Below, in pieces: positions 34,205 to 45,968 of a DNA stretch of 64,000 bases. The DNA comes from Girardinichthys multiradiatus. Lineage: Eukaryota > Chordata > Actinopteri > Cyprinodontiformes > Goodeidae. The position numbers and the translations under genes are program-made. Position 1 is the first letter of the stretch; every line of letters starts with the position of its first letter. Location: assembly GCF_021462225.1 (NCBI RefSeq), contig NC_061804.1, positions 13,708,740 to 13,772,739 of the forward strand, written 5' to 3'. The notes under the pieces were generated by a model, which was not told the origin of the DNA, did not search any database, and saw only the letters and a list, made by a program, of their open reading frames with translations.

Positions 34205-35160
34205 CCTTACATGGAATTTCCCATTGCATCTCATCGTTTAATTCCCCACTTCTGCTGCCACTATGTAGCCTAGTTTAGTCACAAGAAAAGAGGAATGAGT
34301 CTGATCCACATTTTCTAGTCACATGATTCTTATTTACTGACACCTAATCCCATAAATGCATTAATGTGTAATCATAAATGTTTAATCCTGCTTTTGACTG
34401 GAGCTTTACTGATGCAGCAAAAGTAGTGTGAGGTTCAAAATCTTTGATGGGAAAACCCGTTTCTTGTTGTTAAAGGCCTGCATATCCATTTTAGCTGTCT
34501 GGTTATACTTGTTTAATTGAAATGAAGGAAGGACAAAATTTTTTTCATGCTGAACTACTATTAGCAAACATACCACCAGTGAACAGTCCACATTCTGCAA
34601 ATTCTGAGCATCTAAACAAGCATCCTGAATTGACTGTGATATTGCATGGTGTTGACAAAGTGCACTGTGAGTTAAAGAAAGTGTACAAGTTTGTTCCACT
34701 GTGGAACCCATACTTAATGCAAGACCAAAGCACAGCAGGACACACATGTCTAATGTAGGCATTTCTTCTCCTCAGTATCACCGGTTTTCACACTTGGCTG
34801 GTTAACACAGTGACAGTGTTAACTCAGACACAGAGGACAGAAAAGCTTCTTTTTTCCAAAAAGACCACCAGGACACAGAAGAAAACAGCCAAACAGACTG
34901 CAAGAATGATGTATTAGGTCCTTCAGGCACAGCACCAACAACAGCTGCTTCTCAACCACAGAGCAACAAGTCAAGGTGTCACTGTAGCGTAAAGACAGAT
35001 AATCTATCAGACACATAAGTGAACCCAAGTTCACTGCTGGGCTCGGTACATTATCATGCTGCATTTGTTAATTACTTGTAGGACAGCAAGCTTAAATTAA
35101 ACCAAAACATGTATATAAAATGTGGGGGTTTAGGGAAGTGAAACAGTAAATGACAGGAAA
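34205..35160. other. Intronic stretch, no gene seen
   Basis: No repeat border or exon was recognised. Overlapping open frames on both strands at 34406-34781 look like chance. Confidence 0.4.
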
Positions 35161-35164
35161 GCAT

Positions 35165-36295
35165 ACAGTGCCTTGCAGCTATAATGTATCTATGGGGATT
35201 TTATAAGACAGATCAACAAAAAGTAGCACAACATTGTAAAGAGGAAGGAATAATAGCCGTTAGTCTTTGGAGGGAATGTCTCTAGCAGCTTTGCACATCT
35301 AAATTCTTGCCCACTCTATGAAAAACAGCTCCGGATCAGTAAGTTGAATGGATACTGTCTGTGAAAATTACAGATATTGTGACAGCCGTTTTGACACATG
35401 CTTTGACCTAAAGCACGTGGCCCTGCTGAAGAACCACAAAACAAATACTCCCCACAGCATGATGCTGCCATCCAAGTGTTTTACTGTGGGTAATGATTGT
35501 TCATGGTGATCATTAGCATTAGTTGTTCCATCACAGTGTTTTGCATGCAGGTCAGAAAGTTACAATTGTCATCGTCTCATCTGACCAGAGCAGTTTTTCT
35601 ACAAGTTTGACATGTCTCCCAGATTGCTTGAGGCAAAATGGATCCCTTATGCTTTCTTTCAACAACAGCAACCTTTTTTGCCCTTCAGATCATTACAGTG
35701 CACAATTTCTAATCATCCTGTCAAGAGACTTTCCAACTTAAGCTGCGGATCTCGGATGCTAAACCAGAGTTATCATGAGCCTCTTGGCTGCTTCTGTGGT
35801 TAATGCTTGGCCACTCAGTTCAGGGTAGCCACCATCTCTTGGTAGGTTTGCAGCTCTGCCATAATCTTTGTTTCAAATGATTGATTTAACAGTGCTATGT
35901 GAGATGTACAAAGCTTGGGCAACTCTTTTATGGCCTACAACTTATTTAAACTTCTCCATAATTTTACCCCTGACCTGCTGGGTGTTGTCCTTGGTCTTGG
36001 TCATGATGCGGTTTTAAATGTGGACTACATTTACTGATTAGGTTACCAGTGAATGGTTGCACAGGATTTTATTTAGAATATAGAAATTAACGGAGATGGA
36101 TACAAATGCATGCCACACTTTTAGATTCATTTTTTAGTAAAGATTTTTGGAAGCCATGAATCGTTTGCCTATTTGCTTCAATAGTATGCCCTACTTTGTG
36201 CTGATCTATCATATAAAATCTGAACAGGATGCAGTTAACTTTGCGTTTGTAACATTACAAAATGTCCAAGGGGTATGAATACTTTTGCGAGGAAC
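35165..36295 (-). mobile_element. Decayed Tc1 element, near full length
   Basis: The ends carry the old-family blocks (ACAGTGCCTTGCAGC at 35165 and GGGTATGAATACTTTTGCGA near 36271-36290). On the minus strand the transposase begins near 36008 with MTKTKDNTQQVRGKIMEKFK and continues through a recognisable helix-turn-helix. Antisense catalytic blocks are CATCTGACCAGAGCAG (about 35578) and CAGCATGATGCTGCCATCC (about 35456). Many stops and indels are present. This is the best reference copy here for the family of fragments at 2.2, 5.5, 8.7-9.5 and 26 kb. Confidence 0.75.
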
Positions 36296-36299
36296 CATT

Positions 36300-37015
36300 T
36301 CCATATCTTTTGTTCTTGTTTTTCATTTACTACACCTGTATTTCCCTATATTTACAGCCAGCCCAAATAAATAAATAAAAAGGTTAAACAGTTAGTTCTT
36401 CATTGAATCTCCTCAAGTTCCCATTTTTAATTTTCCCTCCTCCATTATCAACGCTTCACCAACAGTAGCTACCAACTAAACATCACCAACATTAACGCTT
36501 TGTGCTTCAGGTCTGTTTACTTCTGTCTAAAGCTACAAAAAACAAGAACTACTTCTCTGGCAGATAATCAGTGCTGATAAAAACAGACAAAACCCAAGAG
36601 TAGGTGCTATGTTTTTAAGAGGCCCAGCGGTTTTAAGTTATCCTGCAACAGTGCCATGGGGAGCTCCTGGCTTTCTAGTTGTTTGAACGACAGCAGGCAG
36701 GAAATTAAACATGCTGGGATAAAGAACGCATAAAGAAAGGGCGAGGGAATTTTAAACAAAATATATACCACCTAACAGAATCAGAAGTGAGCTCAGATAC
36801 AGAAAGAGAGACAAAAAATATAGTTACCAACCAGGAACAGAAATACTATGGATCCAAGTCTTTGTATTCCCTCTGATATGAAGCATATTATCCACAACAA
36901 GGAGAGGCGAAAGTTCATCATTCAAATAACCCAAAATCAGATCCGAGTGTGACTCCAGCTCCTAAGCATGCGAGAGCGAAGTTTTCCCAGAAAGCAGAAG
37001 TAGCAAGCTATTAGT
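36300..37015. other. Intronic stretch, no gene seen
   Basis: AT-rich DNA with a short purine patch. Nothing else was recognised. Confidence 0.4.
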
Positions 37016-37104
37016 TTTCTATGTTGTCTTTGACAGAGAAGGGAGTGTGTTCTCTCTCTTTTCACTTCTGTCTGTCCGCTTGCTTCAACAAGGTGTGTGT
37101 TTCT

Positions 37105-37106
37105 CT

Positions 37107-37143
<37 letters not shown>
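37105..37143. repeat. GT/GA compound microsatellite
   Basis: About 26 bp of GT repeat followed by about 13 bp of GA repeat. Confidence 0.9.
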
Positions 37144-37265
37144 TGTGTAGTCTCATTTCCTGCCTGGATGTGCTTCTGGGCTCAAGGCGGGCTGGCTGCT
37201 CAGGAACACATGGCCATCCTCTGCTCTGCCAGGGGTTCCGCATTCCTCTCTCTCGCTCTATTTTC

Positions 37266-37268
<3 letters not shown>

Positions 37269-37318
<50 letters not shown>
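37269..37318. repeat. CA microsatellite
   Basis: About 50 bp of uninterrupted CA dinucleotide repeat. Confidence 0.95.
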
Positions 37319-37321
<3 letters not shown>

Positions 37322-37324
37322 TGT

Positions 37325-37620
37325 TTTGCTATATGGAGTGAGGACCATGTGTTGACTCCCATTGACTTCCATTGATTTTCAGTCATTTTCAACCCTTTCT
37401 ATGCCCTAACCCTGACAATAACCCTAAACCTAACCATTACCAGTGCATGCCTAACCCTAACCGTAACCTAAAGTCAATTCACACGTTAGTCCTAAACCTA
37501 ACCGTTAGCAAAATAGGTTGTGAGGACCAGCAAAATGTCCTCACTTTGGTACAAACAGTCCTCAATTTGATGGTGAAATCAGGAAAATGGTTCTCACTGT
37601 GATGCCAAGACAGGAACACA
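37325..37620. repeat. Dispersed repeat with degenerate telomere-like CCTAA units
   Basis: Between two CA microsatellites lies a block with repeated CTAACCCTAA-like units (about 37405-37505: CCCTAACCCTGA, CCCTAAACCTAACC, CCTAACCCTAACC, CCTAAACCTAACC). It is flanked by GAGGACCATGTG (37340) and GAGGACCAGCAAAATGTCCT (37522). The GAGGACC...GTCCTCA parts look like a dispersed fish repeat rather than a chromosome end. No true TTAGGG array is present. Confidence 0.6.
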
Positions 37621-37700
37621 CACACACCTCCTCCTATTAGCTCCCTCTGTGACCCTTTACAAGCCCTCCCCACCCCTTTGCTGCAGCTAGAACTCCTAAC

Positions 37701-37830
<130 letters not shown>

Positions 37831-38126
37831 GCCTCAGGTCCTTTGCATGGCACCAACATTCCCCCACCCCTGACTCGTTTATCAACTGACCCACACTGGA
37901 ATGACACACAGGCAGTTCCAACTACCCTAAGGGTATTGTTAGTGGTCCAGCTACACCCTGCTACAGCTGGTCAGTTAGTGTTAAACAGTACACAAACTGA
38001 AAACAGTATAACAGCCTGCAGTAACTATTGCAGTTGCTTCAGTTCTGCAAAGTCAGAGGATGTTTTTAGATGTATCATACACTGAGGAGGAAGTCTGCAC
38101 ATACTTAATTAAACTGAATTTTTATA

Positions 38127-39163
38127 CACTGCTCAAAAAAATAAAGGGAACACTCAAATAACACATCCTAGATCTGAATAAATGAAATATTCTCATTTAA
38201 TACTTTGTTCTGTACAAAGTTGAATATGCTGACAACAAAATCACAAAAGAATCATCAATGGAAATCAAATTTATTACCCAATGGACGCGCCTTGATTTGG
38301 AGTCACACACAAAATTAAAGTGGAAAAACACACTAGAGGCTGATCCAACTTTGATGTAATGTCCTTAAAACAAGTCAAGTCTGTCATATGTGCTCAGTGT
38401 GAACCTGCTTTCATCTGTGAAGAGCAAAGGGCGCCAGTGGCGAATTTGCCAATCCTGGTGTTCTCTGGCAAATGCCAAGCGTCCTGCACGGTGTTGGGCT
38501 GTGAGAACAACCCGCATTTGTGGACGTCGGGCCCTCGTACCATCCTCATGGAGTCGGTTTCTAACCGTTTGTGCAGACACATGCACATTTGTGGCCTGCT
38601 GGAGGTCATTTTGCAGGGCTCCGGCAGTGCTCCTCCTGTTCCTCCTTGCACAAAGGTGGAGGTAGCGGTCCTGCTGCTGGGTTGTTGCCCTCCTACGGCC
38701 TCCTCCACGTCTCCTGGTGTACTGGTCTGTCTCCATGTAGCGCCTCCAGGCTCTGGACACTACGCTGACAGACACAGCAAACCTTCTTGCCACAGCTCGC
38801 ATTGATGTGCCATCCTGGATGAGCTGCACTACCTGAGCCACTTGTGTGGGTTGTAGAGTCCGTCTCATGCTACCACAAGTGTGAAAGCACCACCAACATT
38901 CAAAAGTGAACAAAACAGCAGCCAAAAAGCAAAGGTACTGAGAAGTGGTCTGTGGTCCCCACCTGCAGAACCACTCCTTTATTGAGAGTCTTGCTAATCA
39001 CCAAAGATTTCCCCCTGTTGTATTTTCCATTTGCACAACAACATGTGAAACTGATTGTCAATCAGTGTTGCTTCCTAAGTGGACGGTTTGATTTCACAGA
39101 AGTTTGATTTACTTGGAGTTATATTGTGTTGTTTAAGTGTTCCCTTTATTTTTTTGAGCAGTG
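38127..39163 (-). mobile_element. Tc1/mariner element, family 4, internally deleted
   Basis: Flanked by TA (38125-38126 and 39164-39165), with perfect 28-bp inverted ends beginning CACTGCTCAAAAAAATAAAG. The 1,037-bp element keeps both ends and the 5' half of its transposase. The second half of the gene, with the second and third catalytic residues, is missing between about 38370 and 38385. The perfect terminal repeats imply a fairly recent copy that could be moved only by a transposase supplied in trans. Confidence 0.93.
38365..38871 (-). pseudogene. Family 4 transposase, N-terminal half only
   Basis: From the family-like start [20 protein letters not shown] near 38871 the frame encodes a complete helix-turn-helix region ([20 protein letters not shown]) and a basic [14 protein letters not shown] linker. 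A second DNA-binding subdomain follows, then the first catalytic Asp in LFTDESRF. It then runs through the deletion joint into the 3' non-coding part and stops at 38365. About 168 residues remain open. It has lost catalysis but keeps the whole DNA-binding part. The open frame extends upstream to 38925, but those codons lie outside the usual start. Confidence 0.85.
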
Positions 39164-39165
39164 TA

Positions 39166-40845
39166 TTTACCAGTAACACAACAGGGGAATAACCTGCAGC
39201 TATTGTGACCATAGGTATATTCATTTTTTTGAGAGGCACAGAAAAAAATATACAGTGAATTAAAGAATAGGCCGATATTCATGTCAAAGTACTACACTTA
39301 TCCAGTTTAGAGGGTAAACTTCACACATCATTGTTACTACAGAGACCCAACATTACAAATCTAAAGCCAAATAATATATCTATGATGGAAAGAAACATCC
39401 TGACAAGGTGAGAAGATAAAACAGCAGCTAACATGTGTAAGCGCTGATATGGCAGCATCCAGGAAGCTTCTGTTTTTACCTATTTCCTTTTTGGTTCAGA
39501 CTGAAGGGTGAGTAAGGTGTTAAGAAAAATGCTCTACATGTAGAGGATTTATCACATTTCCACTAACATTCAGTACAGAGTGACAGAGAGACAGCTTGAA
39601 CACTTATGAGTATGGAGCTGAATGAGAAGTATTTCACTTTTTTCAAGCATAGCTGCATGATTTAGGAGATTAAGAAGTGAAAAGCTGCTGGTTTTCTGGC
39701 CATTAGTCATCTTGAATAACTATCTGGGTATGGTTGGATTAAGCGCTGCATGAAAGAAATGTTGGATTTCATCATAATGTCTATTGATTCAGTCATTACC
39801 CAAAATGCATTGGAATAGAAAAACTTTCCTAACTTTTGAGATTACCTAAATATTGACATTTGATAACAATGTGAATAATCTAGATTAATCATTTACAAAG
39901 TCTTTAATTAATTTGATAAAAATGAATTTGAAATGTCAAAAATCAGTATTGGAAGCTCAAAGCTTTAGAACCAAACAGATCATCCGCAAAACTCTGAGTA
40001 ATGCATTTAAATTTTTTATAAACAAGCTAAAACGGTTTAATATTTTTTTTTTTTTTTCCCAGAATATTTTTTAGAAGTCCTATAAAGTGTCCTGGTGCAA
40101 ATGAAAACCATGTTCAATAACCGACAGAAGCCACGATCTTTTACTTAAATAACGACAACGCAGTGGTTGTTGATGCCCAAATAGAGGAACTGTGGACGAC
40201 AAAGCCTCCATTGTTTCAGTGATTGCTGACATCATCGTGTCGGAAACAAGGGAGAAATTAGTGTCCATCAGGCTGTCATGTTTTAAACTCCTGCTGATTG
40301 GTGACTGAGTCAATAAATTACCCGTATCTAATGCACGGTCATTTGACCCAGGACTGATTGCAGTCTGCACTCTTTATTACCGAAAACAAAAGCAATAGGC
40401 TGATGCGTTTCAGCCCCTTCACACTGAAAGAAAGGAGAAGTGAAGCAAACGCGCTTAACAATGTTAGAGATGAAAGTAGCTAAATGTACAGCCATATAAT
40501 TATGTAGGCCAATTATTTTCTGCTTTGTTAAAGTCCTGATGGTGCTGTTATCAGCTTATAAGAAAAAAACAGGTTTTATTCATATCATATGAAGAAACTA
40601 GATTTGCTTGATCTTCAGCGTGTGAGTAATGTGAGCCTTGGAGTTTCTCAAGAGGTAAATTATAATTGCAGACAGAACAACAAACAAAGACAAGGAGTGA
40701 TAAAGCTATGAAACCTCTTGCTGACATTGAGAAATTTATTTCAAGTGACATTTCGTTTTTAGATGTGAGCATTTTGTGACCACCATAGCAGGTCAAAAAC
40801 CCAAATCCGGTTTTTAAGATGCCCATTAAAATAACTTAAAATGTT
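39166..40845. other. Intronic stretch, no gene seen
   Basis: AT-rich DNA with a T run near 40041-40058. The open frames at 40080-40370 and 40551-40826 (minus) lack known motifs and splice context. Confidence 0.4.
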
Positions 40846-40848
40846 TAA

Positions 40849-40877
40849 ATATATATATATATATATATATATATAAA
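40849..40877. repeat. AT microsatellite
   Basis: About 29 bp of alternating AT. Confidence 0.9.
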
Positions 40878-41384
40878 CAATCTCAAACGATGTACAACAG
40901 TCAATATGACTTTCTAGTCATCCGTAGTTAGCGGTCTAGTTACCTATTACAGGTTTTTGGAAAGTTATTTTAAAAGTTTCAGTTTCAAAACTGCATTGGT
41001 TTAGTCATATCATTGCTACAGTTTAATGTCCTTTAATGAGATGCCTGGGGAGGCGCCGGCGTGACCTGAGTTTTAACTGCCACATAAGAAAGACAAATGT
41101 GGCTGTTTGGAAATATTTCCGATGACGGCTTCGAAGTGTTAAGGAGGCAACTACAGAATGCTACACTGAACAGATGATTCTACTTTTTACCTCCTTTTAG
41201 CATCTCAAACTTTATTTCAAATGTCATGAATTCATGCTTTGCATTTTGGAAATATTTTTGGCCAGCTGGATGGACTCTGTGCGCACACCTGATACGTAAT
41301 ATTCTAAAGCTCAAGAAGAGTGGTGAAGATACTAATCCATGGCAAAAACGTATTTTAACATTAGTAACACAATTACAGATTTTC

Positions 41385-41500
41385 TTGATATCGTATCTCT
41401 TGCGAAATTAACTTCAGTTCCTCTTAAGCATGGTGTTCCACAGGGTTTTGTTGTTGGCACAATTTTATTTGGTTACCTTGTATCATCTTTTAGCACAAAA
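41385..41500 (+). mobile_element. LINE reverse transcriptase remnant
   Basis: The plus-strand frame contains LTSVPLKHGVPQGFVVGTIL, which resembles the conserved GVPQGSVLGPLLF block of LINE reverse transcriptases, with substitutions. Nothing recognisable lies on either side, so this is a small decayed fragment. Confidence 0.5.
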
Positions 41501-41574
41501 CCTAATAACTGGTTACGCCATCTTAGCAGTAACATCTGCCATAAAGCATTTTTGATAACTGGTAATGAGTTTTT

Positions 41575-41760
41575 TTTTACATCACTATGGAGAAATTTTG
41601 GTCCATTCTTCCATGCAGAATCATTTTAATTTGAGGGTTTGACCATGAACAGCTTGTTTAAGGACATGCCACAACATCCCAACAAGATTCAAGGCCAAAC
41701 TTTTATATATACATATATATACATATATATATATACATATATATATATATTTTTTTTTTT
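41575..41760 (-). mobile_element. Tc1 relic fragment and AT repeat
   Basis: Antisense transposase-like blocks occur at about 41595-41700 (GGTCCATTCTTCCATGCAGA, GGACATGCCACAACATCCCA), similar in arrangement to the fragment at 43990-44165. They are followed by a TATATACATA-type simple repeat (about 41703-41750). Confidence 0.45.
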
Positions 41761-42846
41761 CAGTAATTATCTTGTCGATCACCAAACAGAGGCGATGAAG
41801 GAGAAATTGGAATAGTCCGAGTGTGTGGGGCTTATAAAACACAAAGTAACTGAATTAAACTTTACAAACAGGGGAAGCAAAACAGACATCAACTGTTCAG
41901 TTGATGCGTCTGTGAGTCAAGCACTGTGGTGCAGCATACCCAGAATTAGAAGAAAAGAGTGTGTGAGATGGCAAACACCCAACAACTTTGCACACAGACA
42001 TGGCAAAACATGTTAAGGACTTAATGGGCCCTGCAGCGTCAACTATCTTAATACCCAACATCAAAGAAGAACATACATCCTTGACCTACTCAAGAGGGTG
42101 CAGCGCTTCAACTTTTAAATCTGTTTTTGTTAAGGAAACGGTTTTTTACTTTTTGCAGTTGTCAACTCATTGTGCTTTGAAAGGTTAGACAATCTAATTA
42201 ATGATAATAGTAACAACAAAAACTAAAAATATCACAGTGAGAATTGATTAAATTTGGCTTTGGCCTAACTGGACTTTCACTTTAGAGAATTTAGTTTACT
42301 GCTATCAAACAGAAAAGGTCCAAGAAATAAGTGCCTTGTAAAACGTATTACCTTACCTTATTTACCTGTATTTGGTAGGATTTATCGTTTCAGCTGACTG
42401 AAATTAAAGAGATACTGTCAGGTTTTACAGGGTTTAGGCCTAGCGATGTTCTCCGGCAAATTTGGAATTGATCAAGATTTGATAATCTTTTAAATAAATT
42501 GGTACTTTTCAGCACAACATGAACATGAGACTTACAAACGTGTGTAGATGTATCCCCATGCACCGGTGAAACCAGTATTTTCATGCTTTACAGTTCTGTG
42601 ACAGGCCAACTCCCTAATCATCTAATAGATGAGCACAAATACATCCACACACATACACAAAACATCTGTCCCATGACAAGCTGTCAAGATAGTGCAGCTT
42701 CATGTGTCATGTCAGATAAATCCTGCTTCTGTCGCTCTATGACACCTCAGTGTCCTATTGTCATTGTGCTGTTCTCCTGTTTTTTTACCCGTGTGTGTGC
42801 GTGCGTGCGTGCGTGTGTGTGTGTGTGTTTGTGTTTTGGTACATAC
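41760..42846. other. Intron downstream of exon C, no other exon seen
   Basis: AT-rich DNA, ending with a GT/GC-rich microsatellite at about 42790-42826 immediately 3' (on the gene strand) of the exon C donor. A CA-rich tract thus starts about 20-50 bases inside the intron on the sense strand. Confidence 0.5.
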
Positions 42847-42930
42847 CAGCACCTGGCCAGGTACATGTGCTCCTTGACAAAGACGGATCCAGAGAGCAGA
42901 ATGTACCAACAGGTAGCGAGGTTGTCTGGA
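42847..42930 (-). CDS. rapgef6: RAPGEF6-like exon C
   Basis: An 84-bp exon. The acceptor is CCTTTTCCAG and the donor GTATGT. The first T completes the Cys codon of exon B. The exon then encodes PDNLATCWYILLSGSVFVKE, HMYLARC and two bases of the next codon. CWYILLSGSV is the central strand-turn of the PDZ-GEF cyclic-nucleotide-binding-homology fold, a domain that in this family is not thought to bind cAMP in the ordinary way. It is spliced to exon D in the correct phase. Confidence 0.92.
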
Positions 42931-43985
42931 CTGGAAAAGGCAAAAATAATTTATGAGGTTCATCCTTTTTACAGCGCTCCTAGAACATTTTTCTTTTTCA
43001 AAATTTGGAAGTATTAATACAAAATTTCACTCTGAATTTATTGCAGATATTTGTACAGTCGCCAAGCTCTAAATATAGAACATTCAAAAACCAGAAACAA
43101 GAAGCAACAGGAGGATGGACAATAGGATGGATTGATGAAGACAACTTTTAGACTGTAGGATAGGGGAAATACAAGATTTATTTCAGACTTTTCTTTTTAT
43201 ATTTCTGCAGATCTGAAAACACTCAAATTACATCTTGTCATATACAAACAACAAATAATAGCTAACACATTTTTGGCTCCAGCTGCAGCATGAAACAAAT
43301 GAAATAACATTTACTGTTGTAATCTACTTTTTACACTATTTTCGAACTCACGAACACATAGCTGTTTAAGGAAACGTCAGCCTTATTCAAGGTGGCTACA
43401 TACCGATGCTGGCTTTTAAATGCTATTCAGTTGCAGTCTTCTCTTCTGCTTCATGTTAGAGGTTTTTATGATTAGTTTATAAAGCAGCGAGCTCCAGCCA
43501 TTTCTAAATCTAACACTCGTTTTGGTTGTTAAACATTATATGCAACACATTTTCCAAATGAGAACTCTGAAAGGTAAGCAGGTATGCAGGTAAGCACCGA
43601 CTATGTCTTGCATAAATTCACTCTCAACAGAACACACTAATGCCCCTTTTCTATGGGCTCTACTTTGGGTGGCGTCACTCCACTCAGCCCACTTTGTGAC
43701 CATTTTCATTACTGGCTTTTCCGGCCCGGTACTGGATTTTTGGTACCTGCACGGCAGACGTTCCCATTGGGGTTGACCAGGGCAGGCTGATTGTCCATGG
43801 GTATGGTCAGCCGTATGATCTCACTGCAGTATTCAGCAGCAACTCGATGGGAGATGAGAAATGAAAAAAGGACCAAAATGGCTGGAGCGGGTCTTTAAGC
43901 AAAGGGAATGTTTCAGTGTCTGTGTACTCCAATTAACAATTCGATTACTAGATGAGTTGATCAATATTTCAATAATCGATTAATA
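42931..43985. other. Intron between exons B and C
   Basis: No exon was recognised. The region 43640-43860 is locally GC-richer and may be a MITE, but no border or target duplication was found. Confidence 0.4.
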
Positions 43986-43989
43986 CAAT

Positions 43990-44165
43990 TATTTGTTTCA
44001 GCCCTAGTTGTAATTCAGCCACACTGGGGAGTTATCGAACATGAAGGAGTTTTTTGAGGTCAAGCCATAGCATGTCAATCAGATTGAGGTCTGGCCTTTG
44101 ATTAGGCCACTTCAGTGCCACAAAAATGCAGAAGAAATCTGTAAAGGGGACTTTGTAGGGCACAG
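43990..44165 (-). mobile_element. Tc1 relic fragment
   Basis: Antisense blocks CATAGCATGTCAATCAGATT and GAGGTCTGGCCTTTGATTAG (about 44067-44106) correspond to the W..QSPDLNPIE region of a Tc1 transposase. Only this part is visible. Confidence 0.55.
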
Positions 44166-44169
44166 TGGA

Positions 44170-45585
44170 CTTGTAAATTAAAAGTAAAAGTAAAAAGAAA
44201 CTTTACGCTTTGGGATATTATGCTAGGTAAACCTCAAAACTGCAACATTCCTATTATTTTGTGAAGTAAAATATTAATGAAGCCTTTGTTAACTTGTTCA
44301 TTAATTTGTTCATTTTACTAATTACATGCACTGTTAAGACAGCAGAATCCCTCACGCAATTCCGTTTAAAAGCTAAAGGAAGGATTGCTTTTTTTCTTGA
44401 CTTGTTGGATTTAAGTGAGGCCAACGCGATTAACTTTTACTGCAGTTTTATTGAACAGACTTTGATCGCTTTCATCTGCTGTTTTTGTATGTACAGCTCA
44501 AGAGAAATTGAACATGGCAGCCGCTTTGGTCGGGGTTAAGGTACTTAAGACTTGGCGCTGGTGAAGACGGGGAAACATATATCACAGGGAGGGAGAGAGG
44601 GTGGTTGTGTGTGTTTAGTTGATGGCAAATTAAACTACTGAGTGTCTAATGTGATTCTAGTGAAGATGATAAAGCATCAATAACATGTGGAGCTTCTGTC
44701 TCATCCTTTCATCTATCACAGGTTCCACATCACGTCGTCTACCTCATCTTCTCATTCCTCCTGTTGGCTCATCTGTCATCCTTCTCCCATCTTGACACTG
44801 CTATTCTTTCCTCATCCTATCCTCTTTAGCATATTCACGTCTTGCTTTCTTTCCTCCCCTGCATTCACTCTTCATATTTTAATAAAACTCCTTCTCAGTT
44901 TCTTATTTCACACCTGCTTTTACATCGTCTTTGAATAACATTTGATGTTGCAAATATGCTGTGCAGATGACACAAAATTCTGAAATTCTGGAGGATTGAC
45001 AACGCAGAGCTCTTCAGCTTCTGCTCCTTATGGATACATATCACATCACTGACCTCCACAAATGAGCATCTTCAGCTACTTTTGGCACTCGGTAGAAAAT
45101 CCTCCTGATGTTTCAAGCCATAGATACTTTTATAAGCTTTAGCTAATAGCTTTACGTTCTGTGAAGCTAGCAAGCACTGTCAACTTGCTAGCTATTCAGG
45201 TGCAAATGAATATCAAAGACTAAAATCAAGCATTTTGCAAGCAAGAAACTTTTGTTTTTGGAAGCTGATGTTCTGTAAAACCCTCGGCTTATAAAACATG
45301 TCATCCTGTTTTAAAACAAGACCGTCACAGACTGCATACCTCCCCCAACCGGCATAGGGTCACTGACGCTCGGTGGCGCAGATTGTATGGCAGCCTCACT
45401 TTTGTCAGTCAGACAATGTAGTCTATCACTGTCGCTATACAAGTGCAGGCCATTTAAATACAGACCACTTGTGAAACAAACAAATGGAGACTGGAGAATA
45501 AGTTCATTTTTCAGCAAAACAACGATTTTAAACATACACCCAAAGAGTGACCATCGAAGGGTTTGGATCATATTCATGTGTTGAA
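44170..45585. other. Intron, no exon seen
   Basis: It contains a pyrimidine-rich patch (about 44690-44900). Nothing with clear coding or repeat identity was found. Confidence 0.4.
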
Positions 45586-45589
45586 GACC

Positions 45590-45705
45590 AGACTTGCTTG
45601 AAATCTGTATGATTTGATTGAATTGACTTTGTAAAGTGCCTTGAGACGACATGTGTTGTGAATTGCCGCAATACAAATAAAACTGAATTGAACTGAACTT
45701 AATTG
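45590..45705 (+). repeat. Dispersed repeat 3' tail with TTGAA/TGAAC units
   Basis: The sequence GTAAAGTGCCTTGAGACGAC followed by TTGTGAATTGCCGCAATAC and a tail of AACTGAATTGAACTGAAC repeats is a common 3' end of fish retroposons. Only the tail portion is visible. Confidence 0.5.
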
Positions 45706-45911
45706 ATTTATCTGCTGAGGTAGCAGCATCAGAGCCAGAGACTTAGAAAAGCTAAGCAAGCTGATAAAGAAGGCTGGCTCTGTTTTAAGGACTGCCCTGG
45801 AATGTCTGGTGATGCTTGTGCATATAGGGATTCTTCATAAAATGAAGAACATTATGGACAACCTTGAGCATGTTATGCATGCTACTGTTCATTGATCAAG
45901 CTTGTACTTAC

Positions 45912-45968
45912 CAAAACAGGATGTGGTTAGCCTCATGTCTCTCATACCTGGCTGAGGTGCACATCGAC
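45912..45968 (-). CDS. rapgef6: RAPGEF6-like exon B
   Basis: A 57-bp exon. The acceptor is GTGTCTCTCAG and the donor GTAAGT. Its first G completes the Arg codon begun in exon A; then SMCTSARYERHEANHILF and two bases of a Cys codon follow. R.ERHEAN is typical of PDZ-GEFs, and LFC at the end matches RAPGEF6 rather than the Tyr-Tyr of RAPGEF2. The exon is too short to stand out as an open frame; it was found by matching motif, splice sites and phase. Confidence 0.9.

Noticed and set aside
37405..37505. True chromosome-end telomere repeat
   Set aside because: The strand and unit are irregular (CCTAAACC, CCTAACCG and so on) and it lies within ordinary repeat DNA, so it is not a telomeric array.
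43630..43870. MITE in the B-C intron
   Set aside because: Local composition is suggestive, but no inverted ends or target duplication could be found by eye.
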